64,000 bases of DNA from the NCBI RefSeq assembly GCF_003473485.1, contig NC_053042.1:47889762-47953761 (forward strand), written 5' to 3'. Source of the DNA: Medicago truncatula. Taxonomy: Eukaryota; Streptophyta; Magnoliopsida; Fabales; Fabaceae. Made by a program: the position numbers and the translations under genes. The first letter of the stretch is position 1, and every line of letters begins with the position of its first letter. Positions 1 to 12,523 of the stretch are shown one piece after another. The notes under the pieces are model-generated. The model was not told the origin of the DNA, did no database searches, and was given only the letters and a program-made list of their open reading frames with translations.

Positions 1-185
1 AAAAAAAAAAATGCATAAATTAATATCAAAATATGTTGAAAGTGCAAGAACCAATAATATATTTAAGCCTTTATAAAATTAACATTAAAATATTTTTTTC
101 CTACAAAAAATAACTCATTTAACTATTAATTTAAGGATTTGGTGTACCAATACATTCGAACTTTTGGATATACCATAGAATTTGC
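1..185 (-). mobile_element. Partial MULE-type MITE, cut by the window edge
   Basis: About 100 bases here match, in reverse orientation, the left end of the complete element at 17429-17846. They share the stretch around ACTCATTTAACTATTAATTT and the terminal motif CCATAGAATTTGC, which ends this copy near 185. The other end lies outside the window or has decayed, so no target-site duplication can be read here. Confidence 0.55.
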
Positions 186-837
186 ACTATGATATAGGTA
201 CGCTTTCGAAATTCATCATAACATGTATACCGATAGTATTATTTTCTTTTGATGAAGTAATCAATGGCTATAAATTCATTATTAAGATAAATAAATAGAA
301 TGATCGAAATTCAAACCCCACTTAATTATTTTATTTTGAAAGGTTTAATAATTAAATTTGTTAATTTTCTTTAAAATCTAAGACTATCTCACTAATTAAC
401 TTTTACATAGTTTAAAGGTTAAATTAGTGAAATATTAATGATTTATTCTTTTTTTAAGATCCCCTAAATACTGTGTGTGTTTCTGACAGTGGGTGTGACT
501 TTGTCTCCGTGTCTTACGTCCATGTCTTTCTCTTCTTCTCTCACTCAATGCACTGTATGTGACAGATTCATTCATTCTAATTCTATTATATTCTTTTCTA
601 TACCAAATAAATACGTACTGTATTACGCAGTCATTTTCTCTCTTCGGACTAAGCAAAGCCATTTGCAAATTTCCATCCATTGGTTTCTGTTTTGTGTACT
701 ATTATACATTCCAACTGTGCCGGCCATGGTCGGCTTTTCGCATTCACATTATTCTCTTTCATTCTTTCTACCTTTTCTTTATTTTGGAGAGTTATACTTA
801 TAAAATAAACTTTGAATATCTACAAGGGTCCATTAAT

Positions 838-3800
838 ATGGGCTGTGTTCAAGCCAAACCATTAGAATCTGAAGCTAACTATAGAGGACTAGACAGGTTC
901 AAGATGGAAAATGGGTATGTTCCAAGTTCTGATTTTGTTGCACACAGAAGATCTACTGGTCAAAGTCAAAAATATGTTGCAAAGGGTAAGGATATTGATC
1001 ATCATGTACATCAGAGACAACCCAGAAAGCATAAAGTAGTTGATGGCAATATTGGTGGTGCAAGAGGAAAGAGAGATGGTGAGTTGAAAGATAGTAAGAA
1101 GCAGTTGAATAGGTGTTTTGATGATGAGATGGTGGATGGTTGGCCTAAATGGTTGGTTGATAATGTTCCTTCTCAAGTGTTGGCTGGTGTTGTTGCCAAG
1201 AGTGCCGAATCTTACAAAATGATTGATAAGGTTAGATGCTCTTTCTTCATGTAACAGTTCTGTTTCATGATTTTTAAACGTAGTATAGTATATATGGATT
1301 AAGCAATGATTTATGTCAAGGGTTTTGGAAAATTCCAAGTACAAAATGATTTGGTAATTCAATGGCTATCGGCTTTAGTGTGCTATGTAGCGTGTTCACT
1401 GTTCGGTGTACACATTTAGTAACATTCAATTATTCTATTTTCTCAAATTATTACTGGTCTATCCGTTATTGTGTCTGGTCTCAATACTACATTCATAATG
1501 TGAATACTTTGGTAGTTTGGATATCTAACAATGCTTCCAGACATTTTTCATGATGAGGCATCATTCTTCAGCAAGTTATATTTTTCTTTGCTTGAATCTA
1601 AGGTGTTCCAAAGTTAATCTTTTTGCATTTGAATTGCAAATTAAGAAACATGATTTGAATTGCCAATTCCAAAGCCTTGTTAGTCATAGGTCATAAGTAT
1701 GTACTAAGTGTAACCAAGGATCCAATTGGTTAGTTATATCGGGAAAGTTTAAGCAATCGTGGAATCATAATATTGATTTCTATCTAGAAATAGAATAATA
1801 TTGTCTGGTACAATATTCAATGCAACTTAAGCCTCTTGGTCTTGTTTTCTAATCATTGACAATCTAATATGAAAGTCTTGATGAAATTCATTAGTTTATA
1901 GTTTGTTTAGAGAAAACCAAATTGGAAGATTATAATAACTAAAAATATTGGCAGAAGAGAGCAAGCTATAGTTGACTTTGGCCTATGTTATTTACATTTT
2001 GTAGGTAGGACAAGGAACCTACAGCAATGTTTATAAAGCTCTAGATCGAGACACCGGAGATATTGTGGCCCTCAAAAAGGTTCGCTTCAATACATCACAG
2101 CCTGAAAGCATTAAATTTATGGCAAGAGAAATAACTATATTACAGAGATTGGATCATCCCAATGTAGTAAAACTTAAAGGGTTAGCAACTTCAAGAATGC
2201 AGTACAGCATATATCTAGTTTTTGATTTCATGCCAACAGATTTGTCAAGAATTATTTCTCGGCCTGGAGAAAGACTAACTGAACCACAGGTTAGAAGAAT
2301 TTTCTTTGATGAATTGAACATTTTAGCAGTTGGATTCATTTATTCTCCTTAATAATCTTATAAAGTCAATGTAGGTCAAATGCTATATGCATCAATTGCT
2401 TTCAGGTCTTCAGCATTGCCATGATAGAGGAATTTTGCATCGAGATATAAAAGGGTCAAATCTTTTGATTGATAAAAATGGGATGCTTCAGATTGCAGAT
2501 TTTGGACTTGCCAATTATTATAGTCCAAATCAAGATCAGCCTCTCACAAACAGGGTTGTGACGCTATGGTACAGAGCTCCTGAATTGTTGTTAGGTTCCA
2601 CCGATTATGGAGTTGGTATTGATCTATGGAGTGTTGGATGTCTCCTTGCAGAAATGTTTAAAGGAATTCCAATCATGCCTGGAAGAACAGAGGTAACTAA
2701 CAATTAGGCTCAAATGATAAGTGTACTCGGCTATTTGTCATTGTCTTTTATTTTGCTCTTAGAATTCGGTCTTTAAGCCTAATTCAATCCCAGAATCTAG
2801 CTCGAGAGGTGAAAATTGTGCAGTCATTATAAGAACCACTTTGGTCATATATATCTTAAGGATTGCTCTATGCATAATTTTGTGAGATATCGTCTGCGTA
2901 TAGCTGCTAATCATGAAGTTTTCCTGCTTCCAGGTTGAGCAACTTCATAGAATTTTTAGGTTATGTGGCACACCGTCGCAAGAGTATTGGAGAAAGCTGA
3001 AACTTTCTACAACTTTTGTACCTCTGAAGTCTTATAGACCAAGTCTGGTAGAAACTTTCAATGATCTGCCCCCATCTTCTTTAGGTCTTTTATGTACTCT
3101 TCTTGCTTTGGATCCTGCATTCCGCGGTAGTGCGTCTAAAGCTCTTAAAAATCCGGTGAGTAAAGACAGCAATTTCTTCTCCTTAATGTGGTTCAGATCT
3201 TGAACTATTTATCCATGTATGTATTTAACTTATATTTAACTCCCGTTTCATGACATGAGTTTGAAATGTTTTACAAGAGTTGTCAAATTTGTGGAAACAT
3301 ATTCCCTGCAGCCCAATTATTCATCTCGACCATCTGATCAAGAATTAATGGTCGAGATTGATTATTGCGTGGTATTATTACTGAAGGGGATGTGGATCCC
3401 AAGTTTTTTGTATGTTCACCATAAATCAAGTGACTTGTAGAATTACATATCTCACAGATATGTGTTCTGCTTAAGCATTGATGGTCTAATGAATTTGTGC
3501 AATTTAATTTCACTAATCATTTTTGTGATGAAAAAAAAACATAATATAGACTTTATGTTCTCACGATGACTCAATATAGGCTCATGCAAGGAAACAGTTT
3601 AATGCTTAAGCAATTCCGAATTTACAAATATCTCTTTCCCGCAGTTTTTCTTTACAAGCCCATTGGCTTGTGATCTATCTGGTCTGCCTGCAATCTACAA
3701 AGAAGAAGATGAGCATACTCCAGCTAAAGAACAGATAAAGTAAGTTAATCTTGTCTATAAAGGTTTTGATACATTATATTTTATTATCATACGTCTAATG

Positions 3801-4424
3801 TGAATGTGATATATCTTAGTTTCTTGGTGAGAATTATTGCTTTGCTCTTATTTACAGGTATATTAACTCTAAAATCAGGCGTTCTCGTACATTTATGGAG
3901 CGTCGCAAGAATTTAGCATCTAATAGGCCAATAGAACATACTGTATCCTCAAAAGAGGTGAGTATTAAACCTTATGCTTTAGAACATCATGTGACTAATG
4001 AAAATTTTTCCATTCACAGGGTTAGATTATCATTTTAGTTATGCAAATGGTGCTATAAACATCATGGTTATTATTGCAGGTACTCAGAAATAATGCTGAG
4101 GCTGAAACTTATGTTCCAAGTGAAGAACCAGGTAGTGCAACAAGTAGTACTTCATCAAGTGTAAACCAAGCTGGAGTTGGGGACCACTCACCCCTATTTC
4201 TCTCTCCATTTCTTGGTTCTGATCAAAAGCAACCCCACAAAATCCATAGTAGGCGTGCAAATATTGGTGAAAAAAACATCAAGAACCTTCCTCCATTATC
4301 CAAGCCAAAACCAAATGCAACCAAGAAAGATGATGGCAGATACAGAACAGACCAGATTTTCAGGTCCACTTCCACCAGAGAATTTAGAAAATTAAAAACA
4401 GAAGAACATTTACTCTTTGATTAG
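838..4424 (+). CDS. CDK-like Ser/Thr kinase with N-myristoylation signal (At1g54610/IBS1-type)
   Basis: Seven coding exons, 838-1230, 2005-2289, 2375-2692, 2934-3155, 3645-3739, 3858-3957 and 4080-4424, join in phase into 585 residues. The protein begins MGCVQAK, a classic N-myristoylation plus palmitoylation signal, which decides the start over an in-frame upstream ATG. Kinase motifs are complete: glycine loop GQGTYSNV (133-140), VALKK with Lys155, HRDIKGSN with Asp250, DFG 268-270, WYRAPE before residue 297, and a CMGC-type insert GRTEVEQLHRIF. In the C-helix, PESIKFMAREI replaces PSTAIRE. The C-terminal 180 residues are basic, Ser/Thr-rich and probably disordered. Plant kinases of this group are CDK-like but lipid-anchored; Arabidopsis IBS1 takes part in defence priming. 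It likely phosphorylates Ser/Thr targets at membranes. The 5-prime leader (about 480-837) is CT-rich. Exact orthology is inferred from memory. Confidence 0.93.
1373..1500. mobile_element. Degenerate MITE in kinase intron 1
   Basis: The segment around TTCTCAAATTATTACTGGT, followed by a GTGTCTGG-type motif, closely matches the right half of the small inverted-repeat element at 50231-50381 in the acyltransferase intron. The ends are too worn to define, so the borders are approximate. Confidence 0.35.
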
Positions 4425-6111
4425 GCAATCCAAGATTATGTATACCTAAAAAATTGATTATTTCATTATATCATTTGATTTTATGTATTTTGAAAGTTAC
4501 TCTACATATTCAACGTTTTTTGTCATTGGAAATAAAAGGGTCATTTTCAATGATTGAATTAAAGAAAAATACAGTTTACTATGTGTTATAGAAGTGTTAT
4601 GCAATTATTTACCATGTTAGCATTTTAGCAACTATTTAAGCTTTAATATATTGCAACTTGGAAGAATGAAGAAAAGAATAACTACGGTAACATTGAGCTA
4701 ACACTTGGCACAAATGAAATTTGAAACATGCAATTGATTATTTTATGCTTATGTACCAATTATCAAAGTATTTATTTACTTATACATATATCATTGTTAA
4801 GGCTAGATATTTTTAATTGTTCACGTCATACATTATATGAAGTTAGTTGAGTTGTCACTTTCTGTGATAGTCTTGAGAAAATCTCTAATCGTTCCTACTT
4901 GTTTTGTTTTACTCTTTTGTCTTTTTTTTTAGCTTCATAATCAATTGATAGAGTGCCACCATTAAATTTTTGGATTAAGGTATGCAGAACAAAGAGATAA
5001 TGGTGAATAAGGAGCTGTTAAGTGATATTGTGATAATCACCAGCCTTGGTACCATCTGTTAAACAATGAAACTCAATTGGTCAAGTCCAAGTAAAAATTC
5101 CAAACCTTAACAGTGAAAGGTTCACTTTTGTTAGTATGTCTATTTTAAGCTATTTCTATAATAAAAGATAAAATAAAGTTAAATTATTGTTCTCGAGTGT
5201 GCAACATATGATTGTTGTTTGCTTGAGTTACTAACTTAGCTGAGATGTCTTGCTAGCATAACGAGGGTTTTGCACCTCTCAGATTATATATATAAAAAAA
5301 AAGTCAAATGATTTTTATATAAGTTGTTTTCATAAGCTAGCATAAAAAGATTATAGAAATAAGCTGAAAAAAACTTATAAACACGTCGTAAGTTGTTGTT
5401 GCCATAACCTCTCTCAAATAGTATCACATGAGCTTATGCATATTGATAAGCTCAAATACATCAACTCAAACAGCTCTTTGTTGATCAGCTTATTGAGAAT
5501 ATTTTAGTAGAAGGTCAAAAGTTGAATTGGGCAGGTTAGACTAGACTTGGTTGGCATCTAAGATAAAAGTCAATAACAGACACTGAAGCTGTTTAAATTA
5601 CTGTTTAAGTAAGATCGCAAATTTATTATCATAACAACAACTACCCTAGCCAAAAAATAAGATGAAAACTTAGGAGAAAGAATTAAATATTTACGAAGGA
5701 ATGTCTTTTTTGCTGAGTTTATATATGAAGTAAACTATGTTAAGATTTATTCAATATCATATTTTTATGGTTATTAAAAGCATAGACCATGCATCAAAAA
5801 GAAAAAAACTTAAGATTAGTAATCTCAATTCTTAGAAACATTTAGAATTCTTGCTTGTTTGATACAAAGCATGCTAATTTTCACTTGTTCTAAGTTCTTA
5901 CAATAAACATTAGACACCTTTGATGACATTTTCATTACAAAGCACATATATTCCAAAAAAACACAACATGCTCCCTAATTCATTTTTCATGTAAAACATC
6001 TTATCTTACAAATACATCCAGAAATATTTTTCCTCTTTAGTTTGTTTCAATTTCTTACCTTGAAAGCTAAGATTACTAAACATTTGATTCAATCTAAGGG
6101 CTAGTCACAGT
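4425..6111. other. Intergenic AT-rich DNA
   Basis: Holds the 3-prime flank of the kinase gene and the 3-prime flank of the DUF3511 gene on the other strand. Apart from the repeat at 5290-5480, I see no coding signal, RNA gene or clear element. Confidence 0.6.
5290..5480. repeat. Dispersed AAGCTTAT-rich legume repeat fragment
   Basis: Repeated AAGCT/AGCTT words and the end motif CAACTCAAACAGCTC resemble a common legume non-autonomous element whose copies start with ATAAGCT and end in CAAACAG. No target-site duplication is visible, so it is treated as a fragment. Confidence 0.4.
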
Positions 6112-6372
6112 TCACACGCCATACCGAACATCGCTGAACTTGTTCTTGATCCACTTGAAGCTGTTTCTTACACTACTTTTAAGCTTTCCTTCCACTGCCA
6201 ACACATTATAAGACTTGATTCTCTTCTTCCTCTTAAGCTCTGAATCATTTGATGCAGAAAAACCACTTCCCTTATCACTTGGTCCATTGAAATTATATGA
6301 GTTAGACCTTTCACTGTATCCAAATTCAGTGTAAGAACAAGAGTATTCAGGAAATGACTTGCTTTTCTCCAT
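6112..6372 (-). CDS. Small DUF3511-domain protein
   Basis: Single-exon frame of 86 residues starting at MEKSKSFPEYS. An upstream in-frame ATG would add 11 residues, but the MEKSKSF start looks like the family N-terminus. The C-terminal half carries the DUF3511 signature: a basic run RKKRIKSYNVLAVEGKLK followed by SSVRNSFKWIKNKF and an end at RYGV. Family members are plant-specific, about 80-120 residues long, and have no established biochemical role. The basic C-terminus and the Ser/Tyr-rich N-terminus are typical. There is no signal peptide or membrane segment. The gene faces the kinase gene tail to tail. I am confident of the family and cannot state a function. Confidence 0.85.
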   Translation of the reverse strand: MEKSKSFPEYSCSYTEFGYSERSNSYNFNGPSDKGSGFSASNDSELKRKKRIKSYNVLAVEGKLKSSVRNSFKWIKNKFSDVRYGV

Positions 6373-7808
6373 CACCAAAAAAGCACACTTGTTTCTAAAA
6401 AGCAACCTTCCTTTTGATCTCTCTCACTGCATGAAACATGAAATGTTTGTATTACATGAAGAGAAAGTTGTGAGGTTTTAAGAAGGGAAGATTTAAGTCA
6501 TGATCATGTGTGGTGGCACCCCATGTGTGATGTTGGATACATAGCTGCCTCTTTTTGAATTTTAAGAATCATGAATGTCATTGGTAGTGTGGGAAGTGGG
6601 ACATACTTTTAGAGGTTTTGGTTGGAGATGCCACTATCTAATAGTGATGATACAATGTGAATTCTCATTGCAATAGATTGGGACCTACCCTTTTTAGTGG
6701 GGGGACAAAGTTGGTTGCTTTATCTAGTTTTTGATAGAGAGATAAGGCACTAGTATTTGCTTTTAACAAATGCTAAATTTTTATTTGTTGCCATGTTTTA
6801 AAAATCGGAACGAATCGTACGGTTCAATCGGTTGAGTTTATAATCAGGTTGAACCATGATTTAGTTCAATCAGATTGAACTGATTGAACTATAATTCAGA
6901 GGTCTAGTTGGTTAAATATCGATTTAATTTTTTAAAAACGTTTATTGGCTTGCCATCATTCATCGACATTTATGTATGTTGTTTGGTCATGGGGAGCTTC
7001 TAGTGTCCCAACCATTTCTATATGTAATGAAAATTGGAGTCATCTTCCACCTAATGTCAAAATCAGTGGCTTAGTGCTTTTGTGGGCCTTGAACTCTCAT
7101 GCAAATCACATATTCAAAAGATTGCATTGTATTGCATGCCTAGATTTTAAATTTTGCTTTGAGACAAATTATGTAATGCAATTATCATCTCTGCCTAACT
7201 CTGATTTTCCAAAGTCATATCGGTATTATTAGTAGTACAAACTACAAATGGGACAAAACCATTTGTGCTACACAATTTTTTTATTAATGAATATCTTAAA
7301 ATCTATATCCTTCGAAATTTTATTTAACATAATATGTTTTTTATACCACATAATTGAGGGTGTGATCAAGTTGTGCTGTCACATATCTAAATGATCAGAT
7401 CTTAACTTTCATTCATGAAATTTAATTTATTAGTAAATAATTTATAAAAATATAAAAAGAAGATAGAGTTTGAATTGGACTTTGTTTCGATATGTTCGTG
7501 ATTATAAAAACTAGAAAACGAAAATAAAAGACTTTTGGGTACATGTAGACCCCCATGTTTGGTAGTATGAGGTTAGTACCAATTTAAGTGGGTTTTAAAA
7601 GCTTTGGTTCTTCTTATCTTATAGATTCGAATATTTATAGCTTCTAAATGAATCAGTTGGTCGATTTTGTCCAATGAGCAATCAACATCTTTATGAATTT
7701 TCTCTTGTTAATATATTAACAAAGATGAAAAAAGGAAAATGCAAATTGAAAAGAAAGTGAGAAATAAAAGTAAGTTCAATAAATGTAACAAAAAAAAAAA
7801 ATTGCAGA
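6373..7808. other. Intergenic, includes presumed promoter of the DUF3511 gene
   Basis: The first several hundred bases are presumably the promoter of the minus-strand DUF3511 gene. Further on there is an hAT-like fragment (6793-6940) and a 95-codon plus-strand frame at 6945-7232 with no recognisable domain. Nothing else can be supported. Confidence 0.5.
6793..6940. mobile_element. One-ended fragment of a CGGTTCAA-type hAT element
   Basis: ATGTTTTAAAAATCGGAAC resembles the terminal inverted repeat of the intact element at 11552-12369 (CATAGTTTTAAAACTCGG). It is followed by the same kind of CGGTT/GGTTGAACC words. Only one end is seen. Confidence 0.45.
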
Positions 7809-8160
7809 AGTGTTAAGAGTTCCAATAAGAGATAGTCTGACAATGTGTTTTATAGGTGGGACATTCCTCACATCACAAGTTGGTTTTGTGGGCTTGCGTT
7901 AGACCTAATCACGATTTCTAATTTCTAACATGATATCAGAGTCTCCTTCAAGATCCGTTAGACCACATGCTATCAGATTTTTGCTATCAAACCATCCACC
8001 ATTTATGTCCACATCCCAGATGCCCAGTCTTGGGCGTGATGGTGTGTGTTAAAGAGTCCCACATCGAATATATATCCTAACAATATGTTTAGCACCTCAC
8101 AAACCGATTTTGTACAGTTGTATTAGACCCATCCACGATTTTTAGTAAGAAGCTCCACGA
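7809..8160 (+). mobile_element. TRIM-like miniature LTR element (fossil)
   Basis: Two diverged direct repeats begin TGTTAAGAGT (about 7811-7930) and TGTTAAAGAGTCCCACATCG (about 8047-8160). A primer-binding site of the Met-tRNA type, TATCAGAG, directly follows the first repeat near 7933, and a short non-coding middle separates them. This is the plan of terminal-repeat retrotransposons in miniature. The repeats are well diverged, so it is an old copy and looks worn. Confidence 0.7.
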
Positions 8161-8423
8161 AAATGATCATACTCCTATTTACTTTTCTTTTTTAGATAAG
8201 CAATCACTCCTACATTCTTAATATTGTCTGAATTCTTCAAGAACAAGCATCATATCAATATATGCGCTGTTCAGATTCCAAAATTTTGCAAGCCTCTAGC
8301 AAAATGAAAAATTAAACATGCTGGTTACTGAACACAATCATGGTCCATGGATTAATCGAGCAACCTAAACATCAATCAAAACCATGAAGATGAAAGTTTA
8401 TGACTTTTTCCTGCCCTTTTGTT

Positions 8424-8515
8424 CACGACAAACAACATTTGAAAACTCGCACATAAAATGTTCGGCTAAATAAATTTGACATTACCAATTAAGTTAGAAC
8501 TTGCCGACATGCTAT
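8424..8515 (-). mobile_element. tRNA-type SINE-like fragment
   Basis: Read on the minus strand, a box A-like ACTTAATTGGTAATGTC is followed by a box B-like GAGTTTTCAAATG, about the spacing of a tRNA-derived SINE head. The tail is unclear. Confidence 0.35.
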
Positions 8516-11386
8516 GTTTACTTGCTAACAAGTGAAAAAAGAGACTTTTAAAGTGAACTTTCTTTTACATTTCTATAAACAATGTAAATGACAAAAAGAA
8601 ATATTCTTAGTTATTCCTGGAAATGCGTTATTCCTAAGAGGTATTTTATCTTATCTCCATAAAATAAATCACAATAAATATTCCTAAATGTTCTGATACC
8701 AAAAACTTTACATGTTAATATTTATAAAAATAATAATGATGATGATAACAATGACGACGACAATATTTTTTTATTCATATGTGCTATCACATTTTCATTA
8801 TGTTTATGTTGAGCTCAATAGTTAATGACCTTCAGAAGAATTGTTTTGGAAAATTTGAGTTTTGTTATTAATTTCTTATTTAATATTCTTTTTTGATAAA
8901 TATTGTATAATTTTTAAAGATAGTAGTCAATAAAAAGATTTTTTTTTTTGACTAAAATAACCATTTACAAATCAACTGTTCCATTATTTGGTTTTATTAA
9001 CTTCTTTATTATTTGGTTTATATTATACTTTAAAAAAATATATTAAAATATACATTTGTATTTTTGTTAGATGATCAAACTGTTTTTATTTTTGTTTCAC
9101 TAGCTAGTATGTCAATTAAAAGAAAACTATACTAGAGTTCAACTAAAAGGCAAATAAAGTATGATCAATTATTTCAATCCTTCTAAAGGAATCAATTTTT
9201 TTTGTAAGCCCAAAAAATTCAATTTTTTTAACCATTTGTTTAACGAAATTATTATGCAATAGTGGTAAAGAGATTTAAGCATATGGCTTGATATCATGAT
9301 GTGTACCATCCAAACCTTGCCATTAGTTAAAAGAAAGCATTGTCATTGCAGTGAGTGAATGATAACTATATATATCACTAACATAACATTATTAACTAGT
9401 ACTACTACTTACTGATCTTTATTATTATATCATAAAAATGTATAAGAAAATTGCTTGTCCTACCAATTCCTACTTTAATGAGTAATGAGAAGCTTCCCAA
9501 AGAAAGACGTTGCATGCACTCATGAGATAGATGACAAATCACTGGTTGGTGAGAATATAAAACATGACTAACATGACAAAGTATAATTCTTAAACTCAAT
9601 ATTTGACTTAAATTATACGTATGTTACTTATGGTATTTTTCTAATTTAAAGTTAGTGGTTGTCTAGGTGTAGATCGATTAAGGTCAATATTATTTTGAAA
9701 AGAGTTAAAAGCATATGATTTTGTTTACAGTTAAAATTGTAAAATCAGCTTCGCAATAATTGTTGTGGACCACAAAATTCAAGACAATTAGAACAATCCC
9801 TCTAAATATGAATATTTTTCATGTTGAAAGTAATAACATATGGACACTTGGTGAGTGCTTAGGTTCTCATCCAAAGTTCGTAACAGCAATGCCAAGTCAT
9901 CATAATGCTACCACAAGCATTCCTTGGCACTTGAGCATGTTCTTAATGATATTTTTCAGTAACTACTAAAAATGACCCCTCAAAATTTAAATAATGACTC
10001 GTACAAGAGAAAAACAATTATTCATTCACATTCCATTACTCAATTGCCTATTATGTTTTTTAAGAGAAATGTTATATGAAATAAAAAAAAATAAGTTCAA
10101 CATCCAATTTGTATACTCTTTGGCTTCGATGGGGATGTGTAGCTCACTCGACTGAACTGTAAGATTAAATGAGTTAAAAAGTTAAAAATTCAAAGTTCAA
10201 ATTCTGACAAAAGATAAAATAATATTTACCATTAAAGAATACTCTTTAGATAATATGTTCTCTTTTCATTTCAATCTTTATTAATATCACATGTTTTTTA
10301 TTTGGAATTATTCATATATTATTAAACTGATCAGTTTTGGGTACTTTTACCCTTTTAACACAAGGCATGCATCTGTGAAAACACAAGGCACGCAGATAAA
10401 GACTTCACACGACACACGCTGTTGTTCATATTTTGAGGAGTAATGTCTGCTGCAAACTATAATCATGTCTTATAGTACTAGTGTCTTTTGTTAATAGTGT
10501 TCTAATCATTATTATGCTAGGCGTAGTAAGATTAGTACTAGTATTAAACAGTATGTGAATACTGAATTTTGCTCTAAATTGTATAAAACGAACGTTTGCA
10601 ATTTGCATAGTAATGTGCTGCATATAGATTTTATGGACATGGATTTTCTGTGTAGTTTGGTGTGTTATGGTGCAGAGGATTTATTTTACATTTTTATTCT
10701 CTGTAATTACTACTTAGTGTTAATTTGAGTGTTTTAATTCCTAATTTTAAATGTTTTTAATATAGTTTCTAATTAGTCATTTACTTATTGGTATATATAT
10801 TATATATTTTGTCTCCTCCTCTGTCTGTTGTTCTACGGTTTAAGTTTCTTATAGTTTCTTCGATTAAAAGTAATCATATTTAAGACATTGCAAGATACTA
10901 AATATTAACATCTATCTGAACTATAATTTAAACTTTAGATCATATTGCGAGAGATTAACTCCTTCTGTTAGACTCAATCTTCGATAGATACTTCTTGTCC
11001 ATTCTTCTTAATGCAGTACTTTTGTTGACACACATTTTTTATATCAGGAAAATGTGGTAACTGGTAAGTAGTTCATTGCATCTGATACCTTGCCATTCAA
11101 TAATTAACGACAGGCGTGATTTTTTATTGCAATGACATGATTGTTTCTCGTATGATGATTTTTATGTAGGTTCAGGATAGGGAAGAATCAAGGTTAGAAT
11201 TATAAGGAATATTATTTGAACAACCACTTTTGTTGACAACTTACGAGACAATATAAATATACAAAGAAAATGTGAGTATTGACCCAAAATCAAAGCAAGA
11301 GAGAGAAAAAGTAAAAACACATTTTATATATGAGAAAGAAAGTTGTTAGAAAATGATCGTTCAAATATCATTTCTCTAAAATTATA
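8516..11386. other. Long intergenic AT-rich stretch
   Basis: Apart from a SINE-like segment at 10128-10230, I find no supported gene or element. Short open frames at 9405-9599, 9760-9969 and 10426-10623 lack domains, codon signal or splice context. A short GAT/GAC microsatellite-like run lies near 8735-8765. Confidence 0.55.
10128..10230 (+). mobile_element. tRNA-type SINE-like element
   Basis: GATGTGTAGCTCACTCGAC is a good box A, and AGTTCAAATTC about 50 bases later is a good box B. An A-rich 3-prime part follows. Borders are approximate. Confidence 0.45.
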
Positions 11387-11551
11387 CTCCATCCGTTTCA
11401 AAAGAGTGTCGTTTTAGGTGTTTACACACATATTAATAAATGCAATGATTAAAAGAAAGAGAATAATTATTTTACCAAATTATCCTTATTAATTATTGGT
11501 TAGTTTTAAAAGTAATATTTTGGAAGTAGTGTGTAGAGTATTAATTGGAGG

Positions 11552-12369
11552 CATAGTTTTAAAACTCGGCTCGGTCATCGACTCGGCGGGGGTACTGGGT
11601 CAATGAGTCAATGGTCGAACCACCGAGTCATTGGTCGAACCGCATGACTGAATCGGAACCACTCGGATGACTCGGTTAGATAACTCGGTCCTTAGATTAA
11701 ATTTATATAGTTATTTAATCGGATTAACTCGGATTGAATCGGTGACTCGGTCACTTTAGAAACTAAAATAATTAATGAGTGTTGTAATTTAAAAAAGGTT
11801 TACATTTAAGGACAAAAATAAAATCAAATGGGTGTTTAAATATATGGACGAAGAGAGTAATATATATTCAAATAAATATAGTAAAATAAAAAAAATCTTT
11901 CAAAAAAAATATTGTAAAAAAAATGGTTATTAAAATATTTGAGATGTCGGACAATAATATTTAAATGATAAGAGTGTGCTTGGTTACTTAAAAAAAATAG
12001 AGTGTACTTCGTTCCCCTAAAAAAAACTGTTCAGTTATTATATATAAATAATAAGAAGTAATTTTAAAACAAAAGAGGTTCATGTTGCAGTGGATAAGCG
12101 ATTGCCTTGCAAGCTCGGAGACGCGGGTTAAACACCCAGCGCTGCCATTTTTTGGCTTAATTAATTCAATTAATTTCTGCTTTACTTCAAACCGGTCCGG
12201 TTTGTCAAACCCGCCGGTTCACCGGTTTTTCCCGAGTTTGACCGAGTCACGCCAGTTCAGTCCGGTTTGATTACATGACCGATCCATTTATCAACTCGAA
12301 CCGGTCACCCCACCGGTTCCTGGTCGGACCGGTTCAACCGGACGGTCCGGTCCGATTTTCAAAACTATG
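11552..12369. mobile_element. Non-autonomous hAT-like element nested in the Stowaway
   Basis: Ends CATAGTTTTAAAACTCGG and (reverse complement) CATAGTTTTGAAAATCGG are inverted repeats. A perfect 8-bp target-site duplication ATTGGAGG flanks the element at 11544-11551 and 12370-12377. The sub-terminal regions are rich in CGGTTCG/ACTCGG words; the right one is notably GC-rich. No transposase is present. An 8-bp duplication points to the hAT superfamily. Confidence 0.85.
12074..12150 (+). repeat. tRNA-like segment inside the hAT element
   Basis: GTTGCAGTGGATAAGCG (box A-like), CTTGCAAGC (anticodon-loop-like) and GCGGGTTAAACACCC (T-arm-like with CCC/GGG pairing) occur in tRNA order within about 70 bases. 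Stems pair only partly, so it is not called a functional tRNA. It may be a captured tRNA pseudogene or a SINE head. Confidence 0.4.
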
Positions 12370-12523
12370 ATTGGAGGGTACAATTGAAAAGAAAAAATTA
12401 TTATTGCATTGGAAACTGAAAGTGACATTCATTTTAAAACAATTTTTTTTTTTGCTAAAGCGACACTCATTTTGAAACGAAGGGAGTACTAGTTTTTGGA
12501 CGGATTTCATCTAATGCAAAATG

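Larger units (their letters stand above)
11387..12486. mobile_element. Stowaway-like MITE, split by a later hAT insertion
   Basis: The ends CTCCATCCGTTTCAAAAG and (reverse complement of the right end) CTCCCTTCGTTTCAAAATG form about 31-bp terminal inverted repeats and are flanked by TA on both sides (11385-11386 and 12487-12488). This is the classic Stowaway (Tc1/mariner) plan. Without the 818-bp insertion and its duplicated 8 bp, the element would be about 274 bp, a usual Stowaway length. Confidence 0.85.

Noticed and set aside
559-837. Upstream in-frame extension of the CDK-like kinase
   Set aside because: It adds about 93 residues of low-quality, hydrophobic translation before MGCVQAK. The myristoylation start at 838 fits the family, so this is leader.
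6945-7232. 95-codon plus-strand ORF
   Set aside because: No domain, no splice or promoter context and no recognisable similarity. It lies beside hAT-fragment DNA and is probably chance.
12082-12270. 62-codon ORF across the tRNA-like segment
   Set aside because: It runs through the GC-rich sub-terminal region of the hAT element and has no protein similarity I recognise.
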